In this document: in pieces, positions 11,721-21,740 of the stretch
Numbering within the stretch: position 1 is the stretch's first letter
Layout of the letters: every line of letters begins with the position of its first letter
Notes under the pieces: model-generated
The model's database searches: none
The model's input: only the letters and a program-made list of their open reading frames with translations
Told to the model about the DNA's origin: nothing
Assembly: GCA_038087015.1 (NCBI GenBank)
Contig: JASBNA010000003.1
Span: 434,001-498,000 of the forward strand
Direction of reading: 5' to 3'
DNA from: Cerrena zonata
Taxonomy: Eukaryota > Basidiomycota > Agaricomycetes > Polyporales > Cerrenaceae
Length of the DNA: 64,000 nt
Position numbers and translations under genes: made by a program

Positions 11721-13440
11721 CTGAGAAAGCAGCTAGGTGAACGTATGAGTCTGGGTCTGTGAGTTGACGAGGGGGCGGAGGTGAGGAGAGGGTTGTATGC
11801 CACCATCGAAGATCATCGATTGAGCGTCGGGGAGGCGTGCGAGGCATGAAAGGAGCGTCGTGGAAAACTCCGAGCATGGCTTCTAGATGAATAAGGAAAG
11901 CACGGCCCGCTCTTATCACCAGGGAGGCATGTAAGAGCTTGCCGTATAGCTTCTGGAGTTCTTTCAGGTCGTGAGTACGACGTGACTGCCAGGCTTCAAT
12001 CGCTTTGAGATATTTGAGTCTCTTTGGTTCGCTAATCATGACCGTTTTTTGCTCGATGTCCCAGACTAGTCCAGTGAAGAGAACAGAAGAGCTCCAGGGT
12101 TGATCTTTTTCAGTTTCCCATGGGATACCTAGCTCATTCGACAGTCTGTCTATGTCTTCCAGGTTGCAGGTATATTGAGCATCTTCGGGTGAGCGAGGGG
12201 ATTCTGCAGAGAGGTCTCTGATCGGGAACGTCATATCTTCATGGAATTCTTCCACTGAGCCATCCGCTCTGACTCGCCCACCGTACCAGATTCGCCCACC
12301 TGTCTGATGTTCCCCTCCATGTTCTTGGATAGATGCTCTCCATTTCTTCCGCTTTAGGTTGTACTCTTCTAAGTGCTCGCGCAGGATGCGAAAAAAGTTA
12401 TGGTCATCCACCCATTTGATCACCGGACCAATGCCTCGAAATCGCATAATGTCCGTACCTGCATCAGCAATGAAGCCGAAGGTTCCTGCACAGCCGGAAC
12501 CACCAAAAAAGCCCTGTGTGTCAAGGACGAACTCATCTCGGTCGTTGGACAGTCTTAATACCATTCCTGGCCACTGCTCAGCTTTCACTGGAAAGTTACG
12601 ATATGCTTCTGAGACATCACGCACTGCTCCTTGGGAGCCTGGCGGAAGGTGTAGGATGAGTTGGACCATTGCATTGAATGTGCCCCAGGTGCATGGAAAT
12701 TCATCGGAGTTAACAAAAGAGTTTATAGAGCGGTAATCGGCAGATGGATTATGAGGGAAAGAATAGTTTTGAACAAGACGGAATACGTGAGGTTTATGGG
12801 GTTTTGGGACAAGGGAAAGGGGGGAGGATTGGAAAGGGCCAATTAAAGATTCTAGTTCCTGCCTAGAGAAAGGCCCAATATAGCGGCCGCGATTAAACTC
12901 ATGCTGTATGATACGGTCAAACTCCTGCTTATGCAGATTAATAGATGAACTATTCGCCGGGGTGCGAGTGGTGTGAATAGGCAGAATACCGACATCAAAG
13001 CCGGTCCGAAGACTATGTACAATAGTGGGATGCTTGACGTCCAGGCTAGCTTTCGTGAGCCAGTGTTCCCAGGCGTCTGGCTTGAAGGGAGTGAGGGTGT
13101 TAGACCCTCTCGACAAGATGGCATTGCTGAGCACCATGAGCCTTTGATCCACATCCTGAGCACTCGTGGATATGTCGCTTGTTGCCTGCACGACAGCCAC
13201 TAAGGTTGAAGTCAATACAGACGTAGAGACCTTTGATGGTGACAATCCTGCCCTTGGCGTCTCGTTTGGAGTAAGAGGGCACGGTCGGGTCGGATGCGAT
13301 GTGGTCTTTGGTGCAACGTCGCTTGTCGTGGTCTGTGACCCCAAGACAGATGAGACATGCCGCGCTGGAGTTTGAAGAGCCATGAAAGTGGTTCTGAGAT
13401 GAGAAGGTACGTTTGTGGGAGGGCGGGTTGGTGTCCTCAC
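11143..13440 (-). CDS. Retrotransposon reverse transcriptase / RNase H
   Basis: Open frame of 765 codons. The RT core shows FRLVQNYSFP, DVSEAYRNFPV and the active-site box WVDDHNF (a variant of YxDD). An RNase H-like domain follows with FSDASSGVGIGI, AWAEAIGFELL, FGDNQGVIGGW and IPSKHNPADAPSRG, giving the acidic residues and the terminal block of this family. Together they would copy element RNA into DNA and remove the RNA strand. The frame overlaps the gag-like frame at its start and the recombinase frame at its end, as is usual in DIRS-type elements. No stop codons interrupt it. The exact start is unknown because the first 340 bases overlap gag. Confidence 0.87.
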   Translation of the reverse strand: MRTPTRPPTNVPSHLRTTFMALQTPARHVSSVLGSQTTTSDVAPKTTSHPTRPCPLTPNETPRAGLSPSKVSTSVLTSTLVAVVQATSDISTSAQDVDQRLMVLSNAILSRGSNTLTPFKPDAWEHWLTKASLDVKHPTIVHSLRTGFDVGILPIHTTRTPANSSSINLHKQEFDRIIQHEFNRGRYIGPFSRQELESLIGPFQSSPLSLVPKPHKPHVFRLVQNYSFPHNPSADYRSINSFVNSDEFPCTWGTFNAMVQLILHLPPGSQGAVRDVSEAYRNFPVKAEQWPGMVLRLSNDRDEFVLDTQGFFGGSGCAGTFGFIADAGTDIMRFRGIGPVIKWVDDHNFFRILREHLEEYNLKRKKWRASIQEHGGEHQTGGRIWYGGRVRADGSVEEFHEDMTFPIRDLSAESPRSPEDAQYTCNLEDIDRLSNELGIPWETEKDQPWSSSVLFTGLVWDIEQKTVMISEPKRLKYLKAIEAWQSRRTHDLKELQKLYGKLLHASLVIRAGRAFLIHLEAMLGVFHDAPFMPRTPPRRSIDDLRWWHTTLSSPPPPRQLTDPDSYVHLAAFSDASSGVGIGICINNRWRAWRLIEGWESEGRNIAWAEAIGFELLVRSVITCCRSTANFVVFGDNQGVIGGWKNGRSRSVPVNDIFKRLRLFLDDSGHDVQTIYIPSKHNPADAPSRGKFPPRSLLLPAIEVPLEAQRWVEPFDFDRVSFDQPSINLSSPRSHNRGIHSEPNLSSNEQSNTDHYYLSKQFRSSS

Positions 13441-14992
13441 TAAGTGAGGGGGAACGACGACACTTTGGATCTTTTCGTTCAGGCTGGTGTGAGTTACGGG
13501 AACCTCTGGTCCGCTTCGAAATCTCTAGGTCTTGTTTCAGGCGGTCCACCTGGACTTTGACCAACCAGACATAGAGAGTCACGGTAAGGTGCATGAAGCA
13601 GGATGGAAGGTGTATGGTGAGGCGCGGCGGGGACGCATGGAATACAGCGAGGCAAGGCAGGTGCGTTAAGCACAGCGAGGCAAGGCAAGGCAGGTGCATA
13701 TAGCACGGCGAGGCAAGGCAAGGTAAGGGTGCGTGAGGCACGGCAGGGATAGGCAGAGGCAGACGTGCATGAAGCACAGTAGGATAGGCAGAGGTGCGAG
13801 TGGCGCAGGCAGTAATAGATGCAGAGCGTGGTGGGCAAATGTGATAGGTCGGGTGAAGGGGAAGGAGAGAAGGTGCTGTTAGTATGACGTTACATGTCGA
13901 GGAGGCAGAAGATCGTACCTCTTGACGCAGCTGATCAGTATGAGTATTTTCAACGTAGCGCAGGCAATCATCTACAATGTGCTCTTGGATCTGGGAGATG
14001 TCCCACACCCGGACTTCTGGGTTTGCTGTCGCCGATTGCAGCGTTTCATGGAACTTATGTCTCATGATGGCTTGGTATCGGATAAGGGCAGGCTTGCCGG
14101 AGAATGGTTTCTCGAAGGTAAAAGGATGGTTCTCGATGCGGATGAAGAAGGTTGTCAGAGCCTGGATGTACTCTACCGGCCAGCCCGTGATCGAGAGGTA
14201 GCGAAGATACAGCGATTTGGCGGCTGCAAGCTGCTCCCAGGTGAGGTTGAGGTCGGGCACAAACTTCTTGCCTGGTCGAGCCGATTCCTGGGTTTTGATG
14301 GCTATCGCCCCCGAATCAGAACCTCTGACGAGGCTGAGAGCCTGGTCGTCGCTTGAGCGGAAAGAGGAGGCAGCTTCGGCACATGCTTCAGGAGTGAAAG
14401 GGTACAGTTCGACATATTTTCGCTCTCGTAGTCGATTGATGTATGCTTGCTGAGGGATGGGATCGATCTTCGACGGGGGCGGTGCCATTCTGTCTATGGG
14501 AGGGAGAGCCGTCTTACCCGTCCCTGCAGCGATCGCTGGGGCGGGAATGGGTTGCTCGGGTTGCTGCTGTGGATTCGTAGCTCCAGCGCCACCATTACCT
14601 GCTGCTGCCCCCGCTGGAGGTTGTTCTGGAGGAGGTTGCTGCTGGGCATCCCAGGCATCGCGTTGGGCTTGGTTGTCGTCCTTCCAGCTGCTAAGGAGGT
14701 GCTGTACAACCTCGTCGTCACTGTGAAACTGGCCTGAGTCAATGAGGAGCTGTCGAACTCCCGCATATATCGGACTCGCGAAGTTCAGGGCCACTTGAGT
14801 GTGCGGGTTTACGGGAGGATGCTGGGAACTATTTCCAAATCGAGTATGTTTGAGTATGTTTGTTGAAGAAGGCGCTGGGCCTAGTCCAGCGACTCGGATT
14901 TGCCGAAAGGACTTCGTTATTGCAACACCATGAAAAAATCGGTACATCATCGGTGGGCTTGTAATACCAGGACTCCGATATGTAGTGTACAA
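13100..14992 (-). CDS. Retrotransposon gag-like protein with Cys/His fingers
   Basis: Open frame of 630 codons. The N-terminal part is Gln/Pro/Ala/Gly-rich (around residues 110-165). The middle resembles a structural gag-like helical region. A C-terminal Cys/His-rich segment (CLICLGVTDHDKRRC, then CIDFNLSGC and CSGCGSKAHGAQQC) looks like zinc fingers for nucleic-acid binding. About residues 359-481 (13550-13918) are low-complexity Leu/Pro/Cys/His and interrupt what would otherwise be a continuous coiled coil (LRQE joined to VDRLKQDLEISKR). That stretch has GT at its start and AG at its end and is 369 bp, a multiple of three. Confidence 0.75.
   Translation of the reverse strand: MYTTYRSPGITSPPMMYRFFHGVAITKSFRQIRVAGLGPAPSSTNILKHTRFGNSSQHPPVNPHTQVALNFASPIYAGVRQLLIDSGQFHSDDEVVQHLLSSWKDDNQAQRDAWDAQQQPPPEQPPAGAAAGNGGAGATNPQQQPEQPIPAPAIAAGTGKTALPPIDRMAPPPSKIDPIPQQAYINRLRERKYVELYPFTPEACAEAASSFRSSDDQALSLVRGSDSGAIAIKTQESARPGKKFVPDLNLTWEQLAAAKSLYLRYLSITGWPVEYIQALTTFFIRIENHPFTFEKPFSGKPALIRYQAIMRHKFHETLQSATANPEVRVWDISQIQEHIVDDCLRYVENTHTDQLRQEVRSSASSTCNVILTAPSLLPLHPTYHICPPRSASITACATRTSAYPTVLHARLPLPIPAVPHAPLPCLASPCYMHLPCLASLCLTHLPCLAVFHASPPRLTIHLPSCFMHLTVTLYVWLVKVQVDRLKQDLEISKRTRGSRNSHQPERKDPKCRRSPSLSEDTNPPSHKRTFSSQNHFHGSSNSSAACLICLGVTDHDKRRCTKDHIASDPTVPSYSKRDAKGRIVTIKGLYVCIDFNLSGCRAGNKRHIHECSGCGSKAHGAQQCHLVERV
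13550..13918 (-). repeat. In-phase intron-like low-complexity tandem repeat within gag
   Basis: On the + strand this stretch contains repeated words such as GCGAGGCAAGGCAAGG and AGGCAGAGG between about 13620 and 13800, in degenerate tandem units of some 25-30 bp. Read on the element's strand, it begins GTACGA and ends TCCAG. Removing 369 bases keeps the frame and joins two coiled-coil halves. It may be a spliceosomal intron or a repeat expansion. Confidence 0.55.
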
Positions 14993-15738
14993 CGTATCTT
15001 ACCCCCTGCACTGGCTCGCTTTTCCTTACTATATTTCGAACTTCCTTCGGCTTCAACCCTTTCTCATGGAGTCTTGAGAAAACTCGGCGGGGTCATACAT
15101 CTGAATCCGATCACACTCTTGGGTATGCTAGAGGCTACTTATGTCCTACGGATACTGAAATCTCCGATGGTACCGCATGCTTGAACACTTGATTGTTCTT
15201 CAGGTCGCAGATCATGAAAAACCTGGGCGTGTAAGTGAGTGAACGTAGCTAATAATTCCCACCATCTGCACTGACGGTCCCCGATCTCTACGGACTATGA
15301 AGCGGAATGTGTGCACTACGATCCAGAATACAGGGATTACTAGCAACTTTGTGGTCTCGTTTGGTAGCCTTCTGCCACTTGAGGTCCATCTTTCGGGGGC
15401 ATTCACACCAACATTCTCACATGATTTCTTGTCATAAAGCTTCTATTACAACACTATTCTTATGGTATCTATATGCTCTTCATATCAGGACCCCGGACTG
15501 ACGGACCCGTGGCGGAGAGCTTTACTTTTTGGTTCGTTCACTCAAGATTCCGCAACAGAAATACTCCCCACACCCACTTCCTGTTGACACGCTGTTTGTG
15601 TGCTGCTTTCTGCTTACAGATGTTCTATCAGAATGAGTTGGGCCTTATGCTTGGCCTTTTAATCCCTTGTCGTCAATAGGGCTTGCCTGACGCACAACCT
15701 TAGTTTTTAAGGAGGCCATAACTCATACGAAGTTTGCC
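14993..15738. other. Right flank of the retroelement and promoter of desaturase A
   Basis: Should hold the untranslated 5' end of the retroelement and the promoter of desaturase A. A patch with CGGACTGACGGACCCG near 15494-15509 resembles paired CGG-type sites, but this is only a visual impression. No coding sequence recognised. Confidence 0.4.
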
Positions 15739-17446
15739 ATGCACTCTTGTCAGAACATTGCGTCTCCAATGCCTTCTTCATGCCACTCCCCGCAGAAATA
15801 TTCCGAAGATGTTCTGCCGGAATTTACACCTATGAGCTGGTATGTCATAGTGTATTTTCACCTCGCAAACTCATTGAGGGATCTCAGGTCGTTACAGGAT
15901 ATCCGTAATGCGATACCCGACCACTTATTTGTCAGGGATACTGCTCGTGGTCTCTCTTACCTTGCGCGAGATATCCTTATGGCAGGAGCTCTCTGGAAAG
16001 TCGGAGCTTGCATTGATCCCTACTTCCAAAGTACAGCGCTCGAGTTTGGTTGTCACCGTCGTTGTTAGAAGTAGGACGCTGGATCGCGTGGATGATTTAG
16101 TAAGTGATATATCACTAACATCTCCTATTCTCACTTTAACTCGTCTATATAGTTGGTGGTTCCAAGGTTTAATATTCACTGGGGTATGGGTTATCGGGCA
16201 TGAGGTAGGCTTGAATAATCTAATCAGGTTACCTATGCTGAATTATTGATACCACTAGTGCGGCCATGGCGCCTTTTCTTCCTCTAATATAGTTTGCAAT
16301 GTTGTAGGCTTCGTAAGACTTTCACCTTCATTGACATTGACACTGAGATTAAGTCATTTCGTATAAAGATCACCCACACATTACTATGGACCCCATACTT
16401 CAGCTGGAAAATCTCGCATCATCGACACCACATGAGCCACGCATCCATGGAACGCGACGAAGTTTATGTGCCCAAGACTCGAAGCGATCTCGGTATTCCA
16501 AACCTCCCGAATAACGAAATAGATTGGGATGAGTATTTCGGGGATACACCTATCTACACCCTATACATGCTCTGCAGACAACAGCTGTTGGCTTTCCCGG
16601 CCTATCTAGGTATATTACCGTTCAATCATCTATTTGTTGAGCCGCTGATTGATACTTTTACTTTATTTCAGTGATGAATGTCTCCGGTCAGAAGAACTAT
16701 CCTAAGTGGACCAATCACTTCGATCGTATGTCTTGCTACTATTTTATAGAGTTTTCTGCCTGAAGGTTTTCTGAACAGCAAACTCTATCCTTTTCATTAA
16801 GGGACAACGCAAGCAGGTAATGGCCTCCAATGCTGGCCTCATGTTTATGGCATACCTTGTCATGTTAGCTTGTACAAGGTGGCACTGGAGCGAAGTGGTT
16901 AAATACTATGGCATACCCTGGCTGCTCGTAACCCACTGGTTCATCATGATCACATATCTCCATCATACTGACCCTATTCTTCCGCACTATCGAGAGAAAG
17001 AATGGAGTTATCCACGAGGAGCCGCTGCAACTGTTGATCGGAACTTCTTGGGATGGCAAGGGCGATTTTTCCTTCACGATGTTGCACACTACCATGTGAT
17101 CCATCACTTCTTCCCCAAGATGCCGTTCTGTGAGTATCTTAAGTGATGTCTATGCTATTTTTTCAGACTGACTATCGGCCCTAATTGTAGACCATGGTGC
17201 AGAAGCGACGGACTATTTGAAAGCGTTTATTGGAGAGCATTATAACTTCTCCGAAAAGCCTATCTTCAGAGCACTATGGGAAAGCTATAACAAGTGCCAG
17301 TTCGTTGAGGATGAGGGTGAGTTAGAAGCAAACTCCTCTTTACTATATTTTCCGATGCGTCCATTTATGTGCTAGGTGCAATTTTATTTTACCGTGGTAA
17401 AGACGGTAAGGCTGAGCGTCGTTCCGCTAAGTTGCTCTCGACTTAG
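15739..17446 (+). CDS. FAD2-like fatty acid desaturase A (frameshift in exon 2)
   Basis: Nine exons match desaturase B almost exon for exon: 15739-15839, 15888-16099, 16153-16204, 16259-16312, 16369-16609, 16672-16725, 16779-17129, 17191-17316, 17376-17446. The three membrane-desaturase histidine boxes are present: HECGHGAF, HHRHH and HVIHH, plus the ITYLHHTDP stretch typical of delta-12 enzymes. These di-iron ER enzymes desaturate (or, in diverged members, acetylenate or conjugate) C18 acyl chains. Exon 2 is 212 nt against 213 in desaturase B. Reading breaks near 16042-16047 beside TTT, where the frame must shift by one base to reach WIAWMIY. As given, translation stops at 16068. Either a pseudogene or a one-base assembly error; every other exon and splice site is intact. 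Confidence 0.85.
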
Positions 17447-17970
17447 AGTATATATCAATTATGACCCTTTGACTCACAATTCGAATGGCATTATGTCTGG
17501 TTTCTGTGCCAGTCCAAGTGTCTGTACGGTGGGACTTGCGATGAGGGTACAGGATCCAAGTCTATTGTATTTGTTTCTGAACGGAAATGATGCTAGAGGC
17601 TAGAGTGCGCGTGTTTGCGACTCACATAAAATTAGTTTTATCAGGTGAACATATTCTCAGGTTGACGGCCGACTACTACATATCTTCTACAGCCATCTCA
17701 CAAGTGCTTGGTCGTCTGATAGCCTATTATGATGGGCCCGGATTCTTTCTTTGCCCAATATGGTCTCTGTTCCGATGACCAAACTGAATCAAGTGACTAC
17801 CGCCGTTGTACTGAACTCGGATCAAATCCATTGGTACCTTCAATAAGCGAGTAACAAAGAACTCTCATACTTACCTCCAAGTGTACAGACTTTTACCGTG
17901 CCAAATATGCATCGAAGGTGCGTTCATTTCCGGTCGGCCTCTGATTGGTTACCTAACTAAATCCGTGGTC
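17447..17970. other. Spacer between desaturase A and the stand-alone reductase
   Basis: No full gene. Translated from 17741, a short stretch reads DSFFAQYGLCSDD, faintly like the carrier-domain motif DFFEQGLDS of the upstream reductase, and the frame entering 17971 looks like a diverged carrier-to-reductase linker (17881-17970). This suggests the next gene descends from a longer A-T-R enzyme. Weak evidence. Confidence 0.35.
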
Positions 17971-19506
17971 ATGTATAGCGACAATCCGTCTAGTATCCGC
18001 GGGAATGGAGCGCAGAAGTTCGCATCCACTGATATCGGTATCATGATAGAGAAATGGTCTTCTTTGTTACCGCCTGCTAGTCTTGTACCCCGTCAATCCT
18101 CCACTTTGGAGCCAATTGAAATAGTCGTCTTACTCACAGGTTCAACCGGCGCTTTGGGAGCAGACTTCCTTGATGCCTTAGTCCGCGATGACCGGGTTGG
18201 TCACATATACACATTGAACCGTGCCCCCTCGGTCGTGGACAGGCAACGGGCTGCCTTGAATCTTCGCGAACTGGATCCTGAGATAGTCTCCTCCGATAAG
18301 GTCACATCCTTGGAAGGAGACGTTTCTCGGGCTGGTCTTGGATTGAATACTCATATCCTGAATAAAGTAAGATCACCATCCTAGTATGGTAGAACAATTT
18401 TGACGATTGACGCGACGACATCATCATTCTAGCTGAAACAATCTGTAACGCACATTATTCACAATGCATGGTTGGTCCGCTTCATAGCTCCGTTGAGCGA
18501 ATTTGAGGGATATATCGAGGGCGCATTTAGCTTGCTCGATATTGCAGCATCGTCCCCTCATGGTGCTCAATTCATTTATACCTCCTCAGTCGGTATTGCA
18601 CACTTCTGGGACTTTGAGAAACATGGCAGTGTGGTACCCGAGGAGGCTCACGAGTTTCCTGAAGCTTCGAGTGGCCTTGGATACATTGAGTCGAAGTATG
18701 TCATGGAACGTGTACGCAGACTTAAAATTCCAACTACGGATAGTTCTTGCTTATCGTGTCTGTCTAGCTCCTGGATAGAGCAGCTCAAATAGGACATCGG
18801 GCATCTGTGTTACGATTAGGCCAAATATGTGGTTCCACAGAAACTGGGGTTTGGCCTACTTCCGAGTGGATCCCAATTATGATCAAGACAAGCTTTGCGT
18901 TGGGTTGTCTGCCGCTCAGAGACACAGTTTGTACTAACGTCTTCCGCGGTTACCTTGTATCTGATTTATTCTGTCAAGGATTTGCTCTGGGTGCCAGACA
19001 ATATTCTGGCTGGTGCTTTGCTCGACTATATCACAGCTTCGGAGCCACTTCCCGACCTGATGACCTTCGTTCATCCTCAGCCTTCAACATGGAGTAAGGT
19101 GTTTAATGACATCGGTGCTGCTCTCGGTGGCATACCGGTCGTGCCGATTACGGACTGGATGGCTAAGCTAGAAGCTTTGGCAAAGATTGCAACTGCGGAG
19201 GATTACAGGCGAGCAGTGAGTCCAATTTTCTGGCCAGCCGAATCTAAGATAACCAAGTATGTTTGACATCGGAAGCCTGCCTTAAAAATCCTTCCGTTAT
19301 TTCGTGCGATGGTGGAGGACAGTCGGAGGGATCGACCCGGTAAGCCATTACAGTTTGCAAGCGATAAGGCAAGAAGGTTCAGTCCTACGTTGAGGAACGT
19401 GCCACCTATCCAGCATGAGCATGCGCGCGCGTGGGTCAGGTACTGGGAAAAACAGGGATTTATTCAGCCTAATAAGCCCGTGAACCCTACGCAGAGCAGA
19501 TTGTAA
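17971..19506 (+). CDS. Stand-alone thioester reductase domain (SDR, NRPS-like R domain)
   Basis: Five exons, 17971-18366, 18433-18711, 18768-18926, 18979-19215 and 19276-19506, sum to 1,302 nt (433 aa), all in phase with canonical splice sites. It aligns along its length with the R domain of the 5,424-9,433 gene: GSTGALG for NADPH, HIIHNAW, and the catalytic YIESK. Exon 2 here and the matching exon there are both 279 nt. No adenylation or carrier domain is present. The ATG at 17971 is the first in frame; sequence just upstream still resembles a carrier-reductase linker but lacks a start. It could reduce an acyl thioester or act with the full-length enzyme in trans, or be a truncated relic that is still open. 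Function is inferred only. Confidence 0.75.
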
Positions 19507-19870
19507 TAGCATATAACGTCTAGAAATCAGCAAATCACAGTCCATTTTTTGGTTATAGAAGCAAGAACAGCGCGGATATAAAATCAGAAGAACATGCCGT
19601 AAAGGCATGATGACAGGTTGACAGATAACACTATAAACGACAGGTATGATCGGGGATATCCTGCATAGCAGCGCCATGCATCCCTACATACCACATCATT
19701 ACAAGCCAAGCGAGTTTGAGGACAGCGATTATGCAAGAAAGAGCAAAGCAGAAAGAAAAAGCCATGAAAGCAAGGTGGATAGCTTGAAGCAGATTATTGG
19801 GGAGTATGACGTTACGATGAGCAGTAAAAGATGGCAAGGTCGTCAAATGAGTCGCGTAGAGGTATTAGGA
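19507..19870. other. Tail-to-tail spacer
   Basis: Lies between the 3' ends of the free reductase (+) and the small heat-shock protein (-). Purine-rich near 19735-19790. Nothing else seen. Confidence 0.5.
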
Positions 19871-21125
19871 TTAGCTGATCTGGATGTCGACGGGACGGGC
19901 ACCAGCTGGAAAGGCGGAGGGATGAACCGTCAATTTTAAAATTCCATCTCGTAGTTCCACAGTCACATCCTCAGGCTGGAAGACGGTGATTAGGTCGATA
20001 TGGAAGCAAAATGTATATGAGCTACTCACTTTGGTTCCAAGTGGAACAGGTAGGGTACGTGCCAGTTCACCATGTTTTCTCTCCTGTACAACCCAATCAC
20101 CACTGGCCAGATGACTTGATCCAATCACTGACAGTACCTGAACACCAGTTCGTTGACAAATGCCCAGAGAGATTTTGATATCGGATTTTTGTAAGCCGGG
20201 GACCTCCAGAAGAGCAATCATCAAGCCAGAAACTTTGTCAAACCGTAAGTCAGTACGAATAGAAAAGCGTTGGGGAGCTTTAGGCTGGGGCTCTTCTAAG
20301 ATAGGTTGAGGCACTCCGGAAGAGGACCCAGCTACAGCGTGAGAGTGAGACATCGAGATAGACCTATAATGTAATGACAGCGGGTTAGAAAATGATTCGT
20401 GCTCGGGAGGAAGCTTGCCACTCACTTCGTTGTCTCAAGTGGTGTATTAGGTTCAGAAGTACGAGCAGGCGTCTTGTCGGGTGGCCAGCGGGGTAGTGCA
20501 GACTGAGGGCGCGGAGCAGCTGGTGTACAGCTCGCCAGGGGACTGAGGAAGAAGGTGTGTACTCCTTCGTCGTAGCCTCGTGTCATGTTGGTACTAGGAA
20601 CAGGGTGGGTAGGTCCGGTGTCGAAGGTTGAGATCGGTGGCAAGCGAGCACGGGTGACGGCCTGCAAAGATTGCGTCTTTTGCAGCTGTGGCGCGTATTG
20701 AACAGGCTGTTGGGAGGATATTGAGGAAGATGCCTGGCCAGAGCCTGCAGACTCTGAACGAACTGGTCTATTGGACCGTCTGATCAATGGTAATCAACCT
20801 CAATCAGCCCAATGACTATGACAAATGATATCCAAATATCCTACCCTCGCGGATCCTGTCGATGTCTCGGTATTTCTTGGAGCTCGGCTGGATTGCTGGT
20901 GTACCTCGGACGTTGGTTGGGATTGTCATTGTCGGGGGACATATCCTTTCGCTGGCGTCGGACACCATGGGCCACTGGTAGCGATGAAAGGGATGATTGG
21001 GAGGACGGGGGTGTTGGATGATGAACAGTCGAGGCATCCTCTTCCTCACTGGAAGGTCTCATGGTCCCGTTGGGTCGGAAGTTGTGAGGACCTTCTACTG
21101 ACCATGAAAAGGTGATGGGTGTCAT
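19871..21125 (-). CDS. Small heat-shock protein (Hsp20/alpha-crystallin domain)
   Basis: The C-terminal part has an alpha-crystallin domain: RFDKVSGLMIALLEVPGLQK, KHGELARTLPVPLGTK, then after a 54-bp intron PEDVTVELRDGILKLTVHP, ending in an IQIS tail. This is an ATP-independent chaperone fold. At least three further upstream exons (about 20422-20764 and 20841-21125) carry a long Ser/Pro/Gln-rich leader with no recognised domain, so the protein is longer than typical yeast Hsp26/Hsp42-like proteins. The ATG at 21125 or the one at 21062 may be the start, and still earlier exons (an ATG at 21467 opens a coding-like frame) cannot be excluded. It sits inside the putative cluster, but a pathway role is not shown. 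Confidence 0.7.
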
Positions 21126-21740
21126 TGACTAACCAGTGGTAAGTAGTGCGGGATGTTGAATTTTTGGGTCGTAACATCAGCACATTCAAAAGGTGGGAAC
21201 AGTGTTGCACATCACCGAAATGGGAGGTAGGGACCAAGGGCGCCTGCATTTCGCCGTCAGAATAAATTTCGTCGGCAATGGGAATGCCTATTTCGCGGAC
21301 TTCGTGTTGCGTCTGTTCCTGCCTATCCGAGAACAAGGGATCGAAAACGATACTTTGCCACGTTTCTCATAAACTTTAGAACTTGCAGATAAGCCGTCTT
21401 GCGCGAGAATCATTTCCTTTTCATCACAAACCTCCAATTCCATTTTGTCAACAGTCAAATTCGACATCCTGAAGGAACATTACCTAAATTCTCGTGAGTC
21501 CTAGGGTGAGTCAGTTGGTGTCTCGTGCCACCCAGTGTAAGGGTCCTCCTGTCCGGAAACTGCTATAGTGAGCCTCTCGCTTACGATATTTTCTCGGCCT
21601 TCATATGGCGATCAAAATCCCAGGGTACGTACGACTCGAGGCTAGAACATATTTTGATCGCTTGCAGCAAAATAGATACAAGAGCGTGGCGATGTCAGCC
21701 GCGTGCAGTAAGCATAGTCAAGTGCTCATTTCCTGAAGAT
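21126..21740. other. Upstream of the Hsp20 gene and 3' flank of MFS transporter 1
   Basis: Could contain the promoter and possible 5' exons of the small heat-shock gene (minus-strand frames at 21046-21336 and from ATG 21467). I could not join them with confidence. No other gene seen. Confidence 0.4.

Larger units (their letters stand above)
9939..14992 (-). mobile_element. DIRS/Ngaro-type tyrosine-recombinase retrotransposon
   Basis: Three overlapping minus-strand frames in the order gag-like, reverse transcriptase/RNase H, tyrosine recombinase make up a YR retrotransposon. Coding sequences are all open, suggesting a fairly recent insertion. It lies antisense between the reductase gene and desaturase A. 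No integrase of DDE type, protease or LTR is seen, which fits DIRS/Ngaro rather than Gypsy/Copia. The outer borders are not resolved; non-coding ends probably reach into 9434-9938 and 14993-15100. No methyltransferase-like part was noticed, so Ngaro-like is somewhat more likely than DIRS1-like, but I cannot settle this. Confidence 0.85.

Noticed and set aside
13100..14992. Gag-like frame as a host gene
   Set aside because: Its Cys/His fingers, overlap with the reverse transcriptase frame and position fit a retroelement better.
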